Positions 29,361-39,570 of a stretch of DNA of 64,000 nucleotides are shown piece by piece. The notes under the pieces are model-generated. The model was given only the letters and a program-made list of their open reading frames with translations. It did not search any database and was not told the DNA's origin. Position numbers and translations under genes: made by a program. The DNA is from Acidovorax sp. 106 (GTDB lineage: Bacteria; Pseudomonadota; Gammaproteobacteria; Burkholderiales; Burkholderiaceae_C), in NCBI RefSeq assembly GCF_003663825.1, contig NZ_RCCC01000001.1, forward strand, positions 1,186,501-1,250,500, read 5' to 3'. Numbering within the stretch: position 1 is the first letter of the stretch; each line of letters starts with the position of its first letter.

Positions 29361-29393
29361 ATAGCTGCCAGCGCTGGTAGCGTCTATGTTTCA
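29361..29393. repeat. Family-1 palindromic repeat, copy R4 (degenerate)
   Basis: ATAGCTGCCAGCGCTGG then TAGCGTCTATG keeps only the left half well. It lies between glpU and glpV. Confidence 0.5.
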
Positions 29394-29457
29394 GATACTT
29401 TTATGCCTGCAAGCATTCAAAATATTGCGCAGGCAGCTCACTTTTTAATAGCAGCCA

Positions 29458-29766
29458 TCACCCCTTGCGCATCACCAGCGCCAGCAGCGCCATCGACAGC
29501 ACAAAGCTGATCCAGATGGACGGATCGCCATCCAGACTGAACCACTGGGCCAGCTTGCCGCTGATGCCGACAAAAATCAGGTTCACATAGGCCGCCGACA
29601 GCAGCCCGATAAACAGCCGATCACCCCGCGTGGTCTCCAGCGGCAAAAAACCCTTGCGCACCGTGGTGGGCGATTTCACTTCCCACACCGTCATACCGAT
29701 CAGCATGAGCACGATGCAAATGAAGAACACCGCCACGGGCAGCGTCCAGGCCATCCAATCAAACAT
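29458..29766 (-). CDS. glpU: DUF2160 small membrane protein of the glycerol ABC transporter
   Basis: 102 residues, with three hydrophobic segments (WTLPVAVFFICIVLMLIGMT, then LLSAAYVNLIFVGI, then ISFVLSMALLALVMRKG). DUF2160 proteins occur almost only inside glpSTPQUV-type operons and correspond to GlpU; their role is unknown, possibly an accessory of the permease. The ATG at 29766 is preceded by AAAGGAA. It sits between glpQ and glpV, with a family-2 repeat separating it from glpQ. Confidence 0.85.
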   Translation of the reverse strand: MFDWMAWTLPVAVFFICIVLMLIGMTVWEVKSPTTVRKGFLPLETTRGDRLFIGLLSAAYVNLIFVGISGKLAQWFSLDGDPSIWISFVLSMALLALVMRKG

Positions 29767-29814
29767 TTGAAGCATTCCTTTCCAATAGCGTGGCGTCAGA
29801 TACCGCCAAAGCAC

Positions 29815-29922
29815 GTCCCCACTGGCACGCCCCAGGCCAGGGACGCCGAGCCAGGGCCGCCCCGCAGCGAGGGTGTCGTCCCCCTAGAGGGGGAAGGCGC
29901 CGCAGGCGACTCAGGGGGTGCA
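29815..29922 (-). repeat. Family-2 post-stop repeat, copy A
   Basis: Read on the minus strand it starts right at the glpQ stop: TGCACCCCCTGAGTCGCC, then CCCCCTCTAGGGGG, then a GC-rich tail ending near GTGCCAGTGGGG. It lies inside the glp operon. Confidence 0.75.
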
Positions 29923-30735
29923 TCACACCCGGCCCATCGCAAAGCCTTTTGCGATGTAGTGGCGCACAAACCAGATCACGATGGCACCCGGCACGATGGT
30001 CAGCACACCCGCCGCCGCCAGCGTGGCCCAGTCCATGCCGCTGGCGCTCACCGTGCGCGTCATCGTCGCCACGATGGGCTTGGCGTTCACGCTGGTCAGC
30101 GTGCGGGCCAGCAGCAGCTCGACCCAGCTGAACATGAAGCAGAAGAACGCCGCCACACCCACACCCGCCTTGATGAGCGGCAGGAAGATGGTGAGGAAGA
30201 AGCGCGGAAAGCTGTAGCCGTCGATGTACGCCGTCTCGTCGATCTCGCGCGGGATACCACTCATAAAGCCTTCCAAAATCCACACCGCCAGCGGCACGCT
30301 GAACAGCAGGTGCGCCAGCGCCACAGCGATGTGCGTGTCCATCAGCCCCACGGTGGTGTAGAGCTGAAAGAACGGCAGCAGGAACACGGCGGGTGGCGTC
30401 ATGCGGTTGGTCAGCAGCCAGAAGAACACATGCTTGTCGCCCAAGAAGCTGTATCGCGAAAACGCATAAGCCGCAGGCAAAGCCACGGTGAGCGTGATCA
30501 CCATGTTGATGCTGACGTAGATCAGGCTGTTGATGTAGCCCGAGTACCACGACGCATCGGTGAAGATGGTCTTGTAGTTGGCCCAGGTGAAGTGCTGCGG
30601 AAAGAACGAGAAGCTCGACAGGATCTCTTCGTTCGTCTTGAAGCTCATGTTGACCATCCAGTAGATGGGCAACAGCGCAAACAGCAGGTACGCGATCAGG
30701 AACAGCGTGCGCTTTTGGAAGCGTCTTTCATGCAT
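29923..30735 (-). CDS. glpQ: Glycerol ABC transporter permease GlpQ
   Basis: 270 residues, six predicted membrane helices, MalG-type permease. The EAA loop that docks the ATPase is ETAYIDGYSFPRFFLTIFLP (residues about 167-186). Its start overlaps the end of glpP by 8 bases, implying coupled translation. It pairs with GlpP. Confidence 0.92.
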   Translation of the reverse strand: MHERRFQKRTLFLIAYLLFALLPIYWMVNMSFKTNEEILSSFSFFPQHFTWANYKTIFTDASWYSGYINSLIYVSINMVITLTVALPAAYAFSRYSFLGDKHVFFWLLTNRMTPPAVFLLPFFQLYTTVGLMDTHIAVALAHLLFSVPLAVWILEGFMSGIPREIDETAYIDGYSFPRFFLTIFLPLIKAGVGVAAFFCFMFSWVELLLARTLTSVNAKPIVATMTRTVSASGMDWATLAAAGVLTIVPGAIVIWFVRHYIAKGFAMGRV

Positions 30736-31624
30736 GGCCGGCTCCTTCGTCGCTGGCGGTGCCCACGCGCTGCATCCAGTTGTAGAGGATGAAGCACAGC
30801 AGCAAGATGATGAAGAAATAAATCAGCGAGAACGCTGCGGCAGGCCCCAGGTCGAACTGCCCCACGGCCTTGGTCGTGAGGTATTGGCTCAGGAACGTGG
30901 TCGCATTGCCCGGCCCGCCACCCGTCAGCACAAAGGGCTCGGTGTAGATCATGAAACTGTCCATGAAGCGCAGCAGCACCGCAATCATCAGCACGCCGCG
31001 CATCTTGGGCAGCTGGATGTAGCGGAACACCGCCAACTTGCTGGCACCGTCAATACGGGCCGCCTGGTAGTAGGCATCCGGAATGGACCGCAGCCCCGCA
31101 AAGGCCAGCAGCGCCACCAGCGGCGTCCAGTGCCACACGTCCATCAGCAGCACCGTCAGCCACGCCTGCGTGGCGTTGCCGGTGTAGCTGTATTCAATGC
31201 CCATCTCCTGCAGCATCCGGCCCATCAGGCCAATGTCGGCCCGGCCATAGATCTGCCAGATGGTGCCCACCACGTTCCAGGGAATCAGCAGCGACAGCGC
31301 CACCACCACCAGCACGGCGGACGACTTCCAGCCCTGCGCGGGCATGGACAGCGCCAGCAAGATGCCCAGCGGAATCTCCACCGCCAGCACGGCCAGCGAG
31401 AAGGTGATCTGCCGCCATAGGGCCGAGTGCAGTTCCTCGTCGCGCATCACGGCGGCAAACCACTCGGTGCCCACAAACACGCGGCGCTCGGGGCTGATGA
31501 TGTCTTGCACCGAATAATTCACCACCGTCATCAGCGGCAAGATGGCCGAGAAGGCCACGCAGATGATGACCGGCAGGATCAGGAACCAGGCCTTCTGGTT
31601 CACGGGCTTGGTCGTCGTGCTCAT
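30728..31624 (-). CDS. glpP: Glycerol ABC transporter permease GlpP
   Basis: 298 residues, six predicted helices, MalF/UgpA-type permease. The EAA loop is YYQAARIDGASKLAVFRYIQ (residues about 204-223). Its ATG overlaps the glpT stop by 4 bases (ATGA). The upstream frame extension is rejected because it is antisense-type sequence over glpT. Confidence 0.92.
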   Translation of the reverse strand: MSTTTKPVNQKAWFLILPVIICVAFSAILPLMTVVNYSVQDIISPERRVFVGTEWFAAVMRDEELHSALWRQITFSLAVLAVEIPLGILLALSMPAQGWKSSAVLVVVALSLLIPWNVVGTIWQIYGRADIGLMGRMLQEMGIEYSYTGNATQAWLTVLLMDVWHWTPLVALLAFAGLRSIPDAYYQAARIDGASKLAVFRYIQLPKMRGVLMIAVLLRFMDSFMIYTEPFVLTGGGPGNATTFLSQYLTTKAVGQFDLGPAAAFSLIYFFIILLLCFILYNWMQRVGTASDEGAGHA

Positions 31625-32697
31625 GCCAAAAGCTCCTCGTTTTGGTAATAGCAGGTGTGCTCGCCCAGCACCTGCAGCCACACCGTGTCGCCTGCCGATG
31701 GCAAGCGCGTCTCGGGGCTGAAGCGGGCCTTGAGCGTGTGCTCGCCCACCTTCGCGGTCAGCATCAAATAGGTGCCGATGTCTTGCACCTGCGCCACGCT
31801 GCACGCCAATGCGCCGGGCTGCTGCGCAGCGGCCAGTGCGAGGTATTCGGGGCGAATGCCCACCTGCAGCGAACCAGCGGGCAGCGCGCGCCCTGCGGGG
31901 GCCGCCAGGCGATGGCCCGCCACGGCCAGCTCGGCACCATCCGACTGCGCAGGCAGAAAGTTCATGCCCGGCGAGCCAATGAAGTGCCCCACGAACACAT
32001 GCTGGGGCCGCTCGAACAGCGCATCGGCCGAGCCCACCTGCACCGCTTTGCCGCGTGTCATCACCACCACCTGGTCGGCAAAGGTCAGCGCCTCCACCTG
32101 GTCGTGCGTGACGTAGATCAGCGTGAGCTTGAGCTCGTGGTGGATCTGCTTGAGCTTGCGACGCAGCTGCCACTTGAGGTGCGGGTCGATCACCGTGAGC
32201 GGCTCGTCGAACAGCACGGCCGCCACGTCCGATCGCACCAGACCACGGCCCAGCGATATTTTTTGCTTCTGGTCGGCCGACAGGCCCGCCGCGCGCATGT
32301 TGAGCTGGTGGCTCATCTCCAGCATCTCGGCAATCGCGCCCACGCGCTCTTTGATCTGGGCTTCGGGCACCTTGCGGTTCTTGAGCGGGAAGGCCAGGTT
32401 CTCGGCCACCGTCATGGTGTCGTAGATCACCGGGAACTGGAACACCTGCGCAATGTTGCGCTCCTGCGGGCTGGCGCGGGTCACATCGCGGCCATCAAAC
32501 AGCACCTTGCCGTGCGATGGCACAAGCAGGCCCGACATGATGTTGAGCATGGTGGTCTTGCCACAGCCCGAGGGGCCCAGCAGCGCATAGGCGCCGCCGT
32601 CTTCAAATTCCATCTTCAGGGGCAGCAGCGCATAGTCGCTGTCCTGCTGCGGGTGGGGCTTGTACGAATGCGCCAAGTCCAGACTGATACGCGCCAT
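31621..32697 (-). CDS. glpT: Glycerol ABC transporter ATPase GlpT
   Basis: 358 residues of the MalK/UgpC type: Walker A GPSGCGKT (41-48), Walker B VLFDE (161-165), the switch histidine H198 in YVTHDQ, then a C-terminal TOBE-like regulatory domain (about 245-358). The ABC signature is degenerate, LSADQ (139-143) instead of LSGGQ. It pairs with GlpS, whose stop is 1 base before this start. Confidence 0.92.
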   Translation of the reverse strand: MARISLDLAHSYKPHPQQDSDYALLPLKMEFEDGGAYALLGPSGCGKTTMLNIMSGLLVPSHGKVLFDGRDVTRASPQERNIAQVFQFPVIYDTMTVAENLAFPLKNRKVPEAQIKERVGAIAEMLEMSHQLNMRAAGLSADQKQKISLGRGLVRSDVAAVLFDEPLTVIDPHLKWQLRRKLKQIHHELKLTLIYVTHDQVEALTFADQVVVMTRGKAVQVGSADALFERPQHVFVGHFIGSPGMNFLPAQSDGAELAVAGHRLAAPAGRALPAGSLQVGIRPEYLALAAAQQPGALACSVAQVQDIGTYLMLTAKVGEHTLKARFSPETRLPSAGDTVWLQVLGEHTCYYQNEELLA

Positions 32698-32698
32698 C

Positions 32699-33787
<1,089 letters not shown>

Positions 33788-33854
33788 GAAGCATCCTCTT
33801 CCGGCCCAACGGCCTGTGTGACAAGACGACCCGCATAGATGCCAGCCGCCCATG

Positions 33855-34000
33855 ATTTTCGATATTTTTCATTTTTGTTCTTTTTGATTCGAATTGAATC
33901 CAGGTTTACCCTTAATCATTTCGTTTTCGTTCGATTTAAAGTCCAACAAAGCGTACGGCGTTCGCTTTCTGTTCATTTCAGTTTCGTTACGATTCGATGA
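33855..34000. promoter_or_regulatory. glpS / glpR divergent regulatory region with repeated TTTCGTT motifs
   Basis: The 273-base gap is strikingly A/T-rich for this genome. TTTCGTT occurs three times (33919-33925, 33925-33931, 33982-33988), with related TTCG-containing elements between. DeoR-type repressors such as GlpR bind short repeated TTCG-rich sites, so these are candidate GlpR operators. No clear -35/-10 pair could be fixed. Confidence 0.5.
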
Positions 34001-34060
34001 CAAAACACCGCCTACACCAGCACAACAGGCACCCCGAACGCAAAAACCATCCGTCTGCCC

Positions 34061-34825
34061 GTGAACACCAACCCCCGCCAACTGCAACTGCTTGAAGAAG
34101 TGCGCACCCGCAAGTCCGCCACCGTGGAACAATTGGCCGACACCCTGGGCGTGACCCTGCAGACCGTACGGCGCGACGTGCAGCGCCTGGCCGAGTCGGG
34201 CCTGCTCACGCGTTTTCATGGCGGTGTGCGCGTGCCCAGCTCCACGGTGGAGAACCTGGCCCACACCCAGCGCGAAACCCTGCACGCCGAAGGCAAGGCC
34301 CGCATTGCCCGCGCCGTGGCCGAGCAGGTGCCGCACAACTGCTCACTGATCCTGAACATCGGCACCACCACCGAGGCCATTGCCAAGGCGCTGCTGCACC
34401 ACCGAGGTCTGCGCGTCATCACCAACAACCTGAACGTGGCCGCCATCCTGTGCAGCAACCCCGAGTGCGAAGTCATCGTGGCTGGCGGCGTGGTACGCCC
34501 GCGCGACCGGGGCATCGTGGGCGAAGCGGCGGTGGATTTCATTCGCCAGTTCAAGGTGGACATCGCCCTCATCGGCATCTCGGGCATCGAGCCCGATGGC
34601 TCGCTGCGCGACTTTGACTACCGCGAGGTGAAGGTGGCGCAAACCATCATCGGCCAGGCCCGCGAGGTGTGGCTGGCCGCCGACCAGAGCAAGTTCAATC
34701 GCCCAGCCATGGTGCAGCTGGCCACGCTCAATCAAATCGGGCGACTGTTCACCGATGCGCCGCCGCCTGAGCCCTTCCCTGCCCTGCTGCAAGATGCCGG
34801 TGTGATCTGCACCGTGGCAGCCTGA
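34061..34825 (+). CDS. glpR: DeoR-family glycerol regulon repressor GlpR
   Basis: 254 residues. A DeoR helix-turn-helix occupies residues 5-57 (RKSATVEQLADTLGVTLQTV then RRDVQRLAESGLLTRFHGG), followed by the DeoR sensor domain (LILNIGTTTEAIAKAL, DIALIGISGIEPDG) that binds glycerol-3-phosphate in GlpR. It is divergent from glpS and upstream of glpK, the expected control point of both. It starts with GTG, without an obvious ribosome-binding site. Confidence 0.92.
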   Translation: MNTNPRQLQLLEEVRTRKSATVEQLADTLGVTLQTVRRDVQRLAESGLLTRFHGGVRVPSSTVENLAHTQRETLHAEGKARIARAVAEQVPHNCSLILNIGTTTEAIAKALLHHRGLRVITNNLNVAAILCSNPECEVIVAGGVVRPRDRGIVGEAAVDFIRQFKVDIALIGISGIEPDGSLRDFDYREVKVAQTIIGQAREVWLAADQSKFNRPAMVQLATLNQIGRLFTDAPPPEPFPALLQDAGVICTVAA

Positions 34826-34833
34826 AAGATGGA

Positions 34834-34978
34834 GTGCATCCCCCTGAGCCGCTTCGCGCCTTCCCCCTTCTCTCGAATTGCATTGCAATTCGAGAGAAGG
34901 GGGACACCGCCAGCGCCCACAAGCGAAGCGCCGCCTCTGCAGCTTGGCGGCCCTTGCGCGGCGGTCGCTGGCATCGGC
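34834..34978 (+). repeat. Family-2 post-stop repeat, copy B, with a 41-base perfect hairpin
   Basis: It begins 8 bases after the glpR stop: GTGCATCCCCCTGAGCCGC. The C5...G5 core is filled by a perfect palindrome: arms 34863-34882 and 34884-34903 (20 bp) with a single central base. A GC-rich tail follows. Confidence 0.8.
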
Positions 34979-35045
34979 TGCGCGCTTTCAAGGGCCAGCT
35001 CTCCAAGTTGGGGCCGAACTACATGCCTAACAAACCTATTCTTCT

Positions 35046-36539
35046 ATGACCTACCTGCTCGCACTCGACCAAGGCACCTCCAGCTCCCGCAGCATCGTCT
35101 TTGACGAACGCGGCCACATCGTGGCGCAGGCGCAGCTCGAATTGCCGCAGATCTACCCCCAGCCCGGCTGGGTGGAGCACGACCCGCTGGAGATCTGGCG
35201 CACCCAGCTGGCCACCGCGCGCGATGCGCTGGCCAAGGCGGGCATTGCGGCCAACGCCGTGCGCGCCGTGGGCATCACCAACCAGCGCGAAACCACGGTG
35301 CTGTGGAACCGCAAGACGGGCCAGCCCGTGCACCACGCCATCGTGTGGCAGGACCGGCGCGCTGAACCCGCTTGCGCCCAACTGCGTGAACAAGGCCACG
35401 CAGCCACCATCCAGGCCAAGACGGGGCTGCTGATCGACGCATACTTCTCGGGCACCAAGCTGCAATGGCTGCTAGACCACGTGCCCGGCGCGCGTGAAGC
35501 CGCAGAGCGCGGTGAGCTGGCCTTTGGCACGGTGGACAGCTGGCTGATGTGGAAGCTCACCCATGGCCAGGTGCATGTGACGGATGTGAGCAACGCCTCG
35601 CGCACCATGCTGTTCAATGTGCACACCAACCAGTGGGACGACGAACTGCTGGCGCTGCTGCGCATCCCCAAGGCGCTGCTGCCCGAGGTGCTGCCCTCGG
35701 CCGCCCACTTTGGCGACACGGCGGCCGACCTGCTGGGCCACCCCATCCGCATCGGCGGCGTGGCGGGCGACCAGCAAAGCGCGCTGTTCGGCCAGGCCTG
35801 CTTCACGGCGGGCATGGCCAAGAACACCTATGGCACGGGCTGCTTCATGCTGATGCACACGGGCACAACCTTCCAGACCAGCCAGAACGGCCTGCTGACC
35901 ACCAGCGCCGCACAGGCATCGACCCAGCCTGAGTTCGCCATGGAAGGCAGCGTGTTTGTGGGCGGCGCGGTGGTGCAGTGGTTGCGCGATGGCCTGCGCG
36001 CCATCACCCACAGCAGCGAAGTCGAGTCGCTGGCGCAAAGCGTGCCCGATTCGGGCGGCGTGATGATGGTGCCCGCCTTCACCGGCCTGGGAGCCCCGTA
36101 CTGGAAGCCCGACGCACGCGGCACCATCACGGGCCTCACACGCGGCAGCACCATTGCCCACATTGCCCGCGCGGCGCTGGAGAGCATTGCCTACCAAAGC
36201 GCCGCCCTGCTGCTCGCCATGAGCCGCGACGCCGTGGCCGCCGGTGGCGCCCCGGTGAGCGAGTTGCGCGTGGACGGTGGCGCGTGCGTGAACGACCTGC
36301 TGATGCAGTTCCAGGCCGACCTGCTGGGCATTCCGGTGGTGCGCCCCGCCGTGATCGAGACCACCGCCCTGGGCGCGGCCTACCTGGCGGGCCTGTCGAG
36401 CGGCGTGTACGCCAGCACCGACGAGCTGTCCCAGCTATGGCGCGCTGACCGCCGCTTTGTCCCCACGCTGAGCAAAGCCCGCGCACAGGAGTTGATGGCG
36501 AACTGGGAGCATGCGGTGCAGCAAACCACGGCTGTATAG
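35046..36539 (+). CDS. glpK: Glycerol kinase
   Basis: 497 residues of the FGGY family, phosphorylating glycerol with ATP. Conserved features: [16 protein letters not shown] (phosphate 1), [39 protein letters not shown], and [20 protein letters not shown] (residues about 341-360). It is transcribed after glpR, 220 bases away, with a family-2 repeat in the gap. Confidence 0.98.
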   Translation: MTYLLALDQGTSSSRSIVFDERGHIVAQAQLELPQIYPQPGWVEHDPLEIWRTQLATARDALAKAGIAANAVRAVGITNQRETTVLWNRKTGQPVHHAIVWQDRRAEPACAQLREQGHAATIQAKTGLLIDAYFSGTKLQWLLDHVPGAREAAERGELAFGTVDSWLMWKLTHGQVHVTDVSNASRTMLFNVHTNQWDDELLALLRIPKALLPEVLPSAAHFGDTAADLLGHPIRIGGVAGDQQSALFGQACFTAGMAKNTYGTGCFMLMHTGTTFQTSQNGLLTTSAAQASTQPEFAMEGSVFVGGAVVQWLRDGLRAITHSSEVESLAQSVPDSGGVMMVPAFTGLGAPYWKPDARGTITGLTRGSTIAHIARAALESIAYQSAALLLAMSRDAVAAGGAPVSELRVDGGACVNDLLMQFQADLLGIPVVRPAVIETTALGAAYLAGLSSGVYASTDELSQLWRADRRFVPTLSKARAQELMANWEHAVQQTTAV

Positions 36540-36540
36540 A

Positions 36541-36629
36541 GTGCATCCCCCTGAGGCGCTGCGCGGGAGCACTGGCATGGGCCGCGCCCAGATCGCAGGC
36601 GGGCTACCTCACCGAACTGAGGGGGGATA
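36541..36629 (+). repeat. Family-2 post-stop repeat, copy D (partial)
   Basis: GTGCATCCCCCTGAGGCGCT begins one base after the glpK stop codon and ends near ACTGAGGGGGG. The C5/G5 hairpin core of the other copies is missing. Confidence 0.6.
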
Positions 36630-36741
36630 GAGTGGATCGGCGCGATTCTGGTGCTGATCTGCTTGCCATCAACTCCCATGCCCACCATGCAACGCGGATA
36701 CCATCGCATGCCTGCGTTGACCATCATCTATTGCCTGAACC

Positions 36742-37587
36742 ATGAGCACCACCTCTGCCCCCGCTTCTGCCTCCACCCTGCCCATCATCGCCTTCATCGG
36801 CGGCGGCAACATGGCCAGCGCCATCATTGGCGGGCTGATCCACCAGGGCCTGCCTGCCAGCCAGATCGAGGTGGTGGAACCCTGGGCCGAAGCACGCGAG
36901 GCGCTGCGCAAGAACTACGGCATTGAAGCCCAGGCCGAGGCGAGCGCGGCCCTGCAGCGCGCAGGCATTGTGGTCTGGGCCGTCAAGCCGCAAACCTTCA
37001 AGGACGCCGCCGCACAGGCCCAGGCCCACACGCAAGCTGCGCTGCACCTGAGCGTGGCTGCCGGTATCCGCTCTGACAGCATCGCGCAGTGGCTCGGCAC
37101 CGAGCGCATCGTGCGCACCATGCCCAACACGCCCGCGCTGGTGGGCAAGGGCATGAGCGCCATCTACGCCCGCCCCGCCGTCACTGCGGCAGAGCGCCAG
37201 AGCGTAGAAGCAATCATGGCATCCACCGGCGAGTTCCTGTGGGTCGAAGAGGAGAAGCAGCTGGACGCCGTCACAGCACTCTCCGGCTCAGGCCCTGCCT
37301 ATGTTTTCTACTTCCTCGAAGCCATGACCCGCGCGGGCGTGGACATGGGCCTGAGCGAGCAGCAGGCGCACCAACTGGCCGTGGGCACGTTTGTGGGGGC
37401 CTCTGAATTGGCCCGTCGCTCTGACGAGCCCCCCGCCGTGCTGCGCCAGCGCGTCACGTCCAAGGGCGGCACCACTTATGCGGCGCTGCAGTCCATGGAG
37501 GCAGCAGGCGTCGGCCCGGCGTTTGAGCGCGCCATGGAAGCTGCCCGCCAGCGAGCGAACGAGCTGGGCAACGAGTTCGGCGGCTGA
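36742..37587 (+). CDS. proC: Pyrroline-5-carboxylate reductase
   Basis: 281 residues; the last step of proline synthesis. It has the NAD(P)-binding IAFIGGGNMASAIIGGL (residues about 14-30), the VRTMPNTPALVGKGMSAIY segment, and the C-terminal ALSGSGPAYVFYFLEAM and VTSKGGTTYAAL signature. The downstream palindrome R5 with its T6 run probably terminates it. Confidence 0.97.
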   Translation: MSTTSAPASASTLPIIAFIGGGNMASAIIGGLIHQGLPASQIEVVEPWAEAREALRKNYGIEAQAEASAALQRAGIVVWAVKPQTFKDAAAQAQAHTQAALHLSVAAGIRSDSIAQWLGTERIVRTMPNTPALVGKGMSAIYARPAVTAAERQSVEAIMASTGEFLWVEEEKQLDAVTALSGSGPAYVFYFLEAMTRAGVDMGLSEQQAHQLAVGTFVGASELARRSDEPPAVLRQRVTSKGGTTYAALQSMEAAGVGPAFERAMEAARQRANELGNEFGG

Positions 37588-37608
37588 CGCCTAAAACATC
37601 AAGCAAAT

Positions 37609-37652
37609 TAGCTGCTAGCGCTTATTAAATAAGCGCTAGCAGCTATATTTTT
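37609..37652. repeat. Family-1 palindromic repeat, copy R5 (perfect palindrome, likely terminator)
   Basis: A perfect 18-bp inverted repeat, TAGCTGCTAGCGCTTATT (37609-37626) with 37628-37645, around one central base, followed by ATTTTTTAT. It lies between convergent proC and the vWA gene, so it can end proC transcription. Confidence 0.85.
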
Positions 37653-37694
37653 TATAGCACTTTCACCCAGTATGCAGTATGGGGAATACGCCCC

Positions 37695-38441
37695 TCAGCT
37701 TCGCATTTTCTTTAGCCAGGCCACCAACTCATCGCTGATGAGGGCCTGGTTGATGGCATCGTCCGGCTGCTGCACCCATTGGCGCACCCGGTTCACCGCC
37801 GTGAAGCCCACGTTGTCAAACTGTTTGCCTAAGCGCTGGATGTACGGAAACTTGGCCGACTGGTTGCTGACCCCTAAAAAGTGAAAGTACACGCCGTCGC
37901 CGCGTGTTTGAGAGGCGGTCAACAGTTCGGTCGTTCTGGCCTCATCGGCGCTTTCACCATCGGTCACAAAAAAGATCAGCGTCTGGCGGGGTTTGGCTGC
38001 GGGGGCAGGGGCAGCACCGCCCCCAAACAAGCGGCTCAGGAAGCCCTTGGGCTTCTCTGGACCCCAGCCAAAATCGGACAGAACGCGCTCCAGCACATAC
38101 GAATAGTCGGTGGCGCCCATATAGCCGGGGCAGCCAATGATTTCGCGTTTCACGTAGCCCTCGTAGTTCTTGGCGCTCACATCGGCGGCGTGGTGCACGT
38201 TGCGGGCTCCATTGGAGAAGGTATAGACCTCCATCTTTTGGTCCGGGTCGAACAGCGCGGCCCAGGGGATCAGGCGTGTGAGCAGGTCGTTGGTCACGCC
38301 CTGGCGGTGCTCGTCGTCAAACGAGCCGGAGACATCCATCACAAACGCCACGTCCACTTTGGGCGGTTCGCTCACGCCCGCCTTGGCCAGGTTGAGCACC
38401 AGAGCTTGTTGCGATTTGTTCAGGTCCAGGGTGAGCGCCAT
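37695..38441 (-). CDS. von Willebrand factor A domain protein of the Ter island
   Basis: 248 residues, a cytoplasmic vWA domain with the MIDAS motif DVSGS (36-40), a later IFFVTDGESAD, and a Pro/Ala-rich insert (about 150-165). vWA proteins of this type accompany TerD-family proteins in Ter stress systems and bind divalent metal. It is the last gene of the leftward island, 18 bases after the next gene. Confidence 0.8.
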   Translation of the reverse strand: MALTLDLNKSQQALVLNLAKAGVSEPPKVDVAFVMDVSGSFDDEHRQGVTNDLLTRLIPWAALFDPDQKMEVYTFSNGARNVHHAADVSAKNYEGYVKREIIGCPGYMGATDYSYVLERVLSDFGWGPEKPKGFLSRLFGGGAAPAPAAKPRQTLIFFVTDGESADEARTTELLTASQTRGDGVYFHFLGVSNQSAKFPYIQRLGKQFDNVGFTAVNRVRQWVQQPDDAINQALISDELVAWLKKMRS

Positions 38442-38459
38442 GTTCGGTCGTCCGTCAAG

Positions 38460-39500
38460 TTAAGAGAGGTGGAGCAGGCCCAGCAGGCCTTGCAGTTGCT
38501 GCGCCAGGGCGTAGCGTTCGGTGTCATTCAACTGCCGCGCCTGGGTGGCCAGGGCCACTTTTTCTGTCCACGCAGGCAGGGCCATCAGCACGGTGTCCTG
38601 GATGCGGTGGATCAGCCCATCCAGGCTGTGCTGGCTGCCTTGGCGCAGCTGCAGGCCCCCATGGATGTGCAGCACGGTCTGCGCCAGCGCGCTGGCGCGT
38701 TGCAGCAAGGCATGGGCGCGTGGATCGGCGCCAGAGTCCAGCAGATCGGCCAGGTAGTGCGCGGCCAGGCTTTGCGCCTCCAGCCGCACGGCCAGCGGAG
38801 CCAGTTCGCTGCCAATGCCTTGCAGCTCGGCCTGCAGGCTGCGCAGGGCGGGCAAGGCCTCGGCCAGGTGCTGGCGCAGTTGCGCCAGCTCGCCCTGGCT
38901 GGCCTGCAACAGCGCGGCGGGCCCGGCACTGCTCTTCCAGAACAGCAGCGGCGACTTGGCGGGGGCCAGCCATTCGTCGGCAATGCCTTGCAGCAGCGCA
39001 TGCAAACGTGCCACATGGCGCAGGCTGGTCTGCAGCGTGGTGGCCTGGGTGATCTGCAACGAGGCATCGACCAGCGCGCCATAGCGCTGCTGGGCCTCTT
39101 CGCCCCAGCGGGCGGCCTGGGTCGCGCTCAGGGTATTGACGATGGTGGCCTGCAGCAGGCGCTGGGCTTGCTGCAGCGCCTCGGGCATCGCGGCTGGAAA
39201 GCGCTGGACCAGCTCCGGCAGGCTGACCTCCACACCCCGGCGAATCGTGCCCGGCACCACCGAGGGCGGGGCCTTTTGCGCCCCGGGTGAAGCACTGGGC
39301 AATGCAATGGGTGCAACACCCGGCTGCGGCGCCACCGTGGTGGGCGCGGGGCGCGATGCCCCCTGCACCGTGGCAGGCACCCCACCCGGCGCTATGACCG
39401 TGGCCCGCAATCCCGGGCCAACTGCGGCGTCAGGCCCCGGCGTGGCGGCTGCTTGCGCCTGCGGGCTGGCAGGGGTGTGGGTGATGACTTTGGGCTTCAT
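38460..39500 (-). CDS. Unrecognised Ala/Gln-rich helical protein of the Ter island
   Basis: 346 residues, not recognised. Residues 1-85 are low-complexity Pro/Ala/Gly/Val. From residue 90 onward it is almost wholly alpha-helical and Leu/Ala/Gln-rich (for example QQAQRLLQATIVNTL and LRQHLAEALPALRSLQAEL), suggesting long helical bundles or coiled coils. There is no signal peptide or membrane segment. Position between the vWA and TerD genes suggests it is a scaffold or partner in the same complex. Confidence 0.6.
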   Translation of the reverse strand: MKPKVITHTPASPQAQAAATPGPDAAVGPGLRATVIAPGGVPATVQGASRPAPTTVAPQPGVAPIALPSASPGAQKAPPSVVPGTIRRGVEVSLPELVQRFPAAMPEALQQAQRLLQATIVNTLSATQAARWGEEAQQRYGALVDASLQITQATTLQTSLRHVARLHALLQGIADEWLAPAKSPLLFWKSSAGPAALLQASQGELAQLRQHLAEALPALRSLQAELQGIGSELAPLAVRLEAQSLAAHYLADLLDSGADPRAHALLQRASALAQTVLHIHGGLQLRQGSQHSLDGLIHRIQDTVLMALPAWTEKVALATQARQLNDTERYALAQQLQGLLGLLHLS

Positions 39501-39570
39501 CCGGCAAGGGGCATGGATTCAAAGGGGGCGTTACAGAACAAGAACACGGACTGCGCCCCCGCCTCGCCGC

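Noticed and set aside
34863..34903. Perfect hairpin as an insertion-sequence end
   Set aside because: There is no transposase, no target duplication, and the flanks match the family-2 repeat, so it is an expansion within that repeat.
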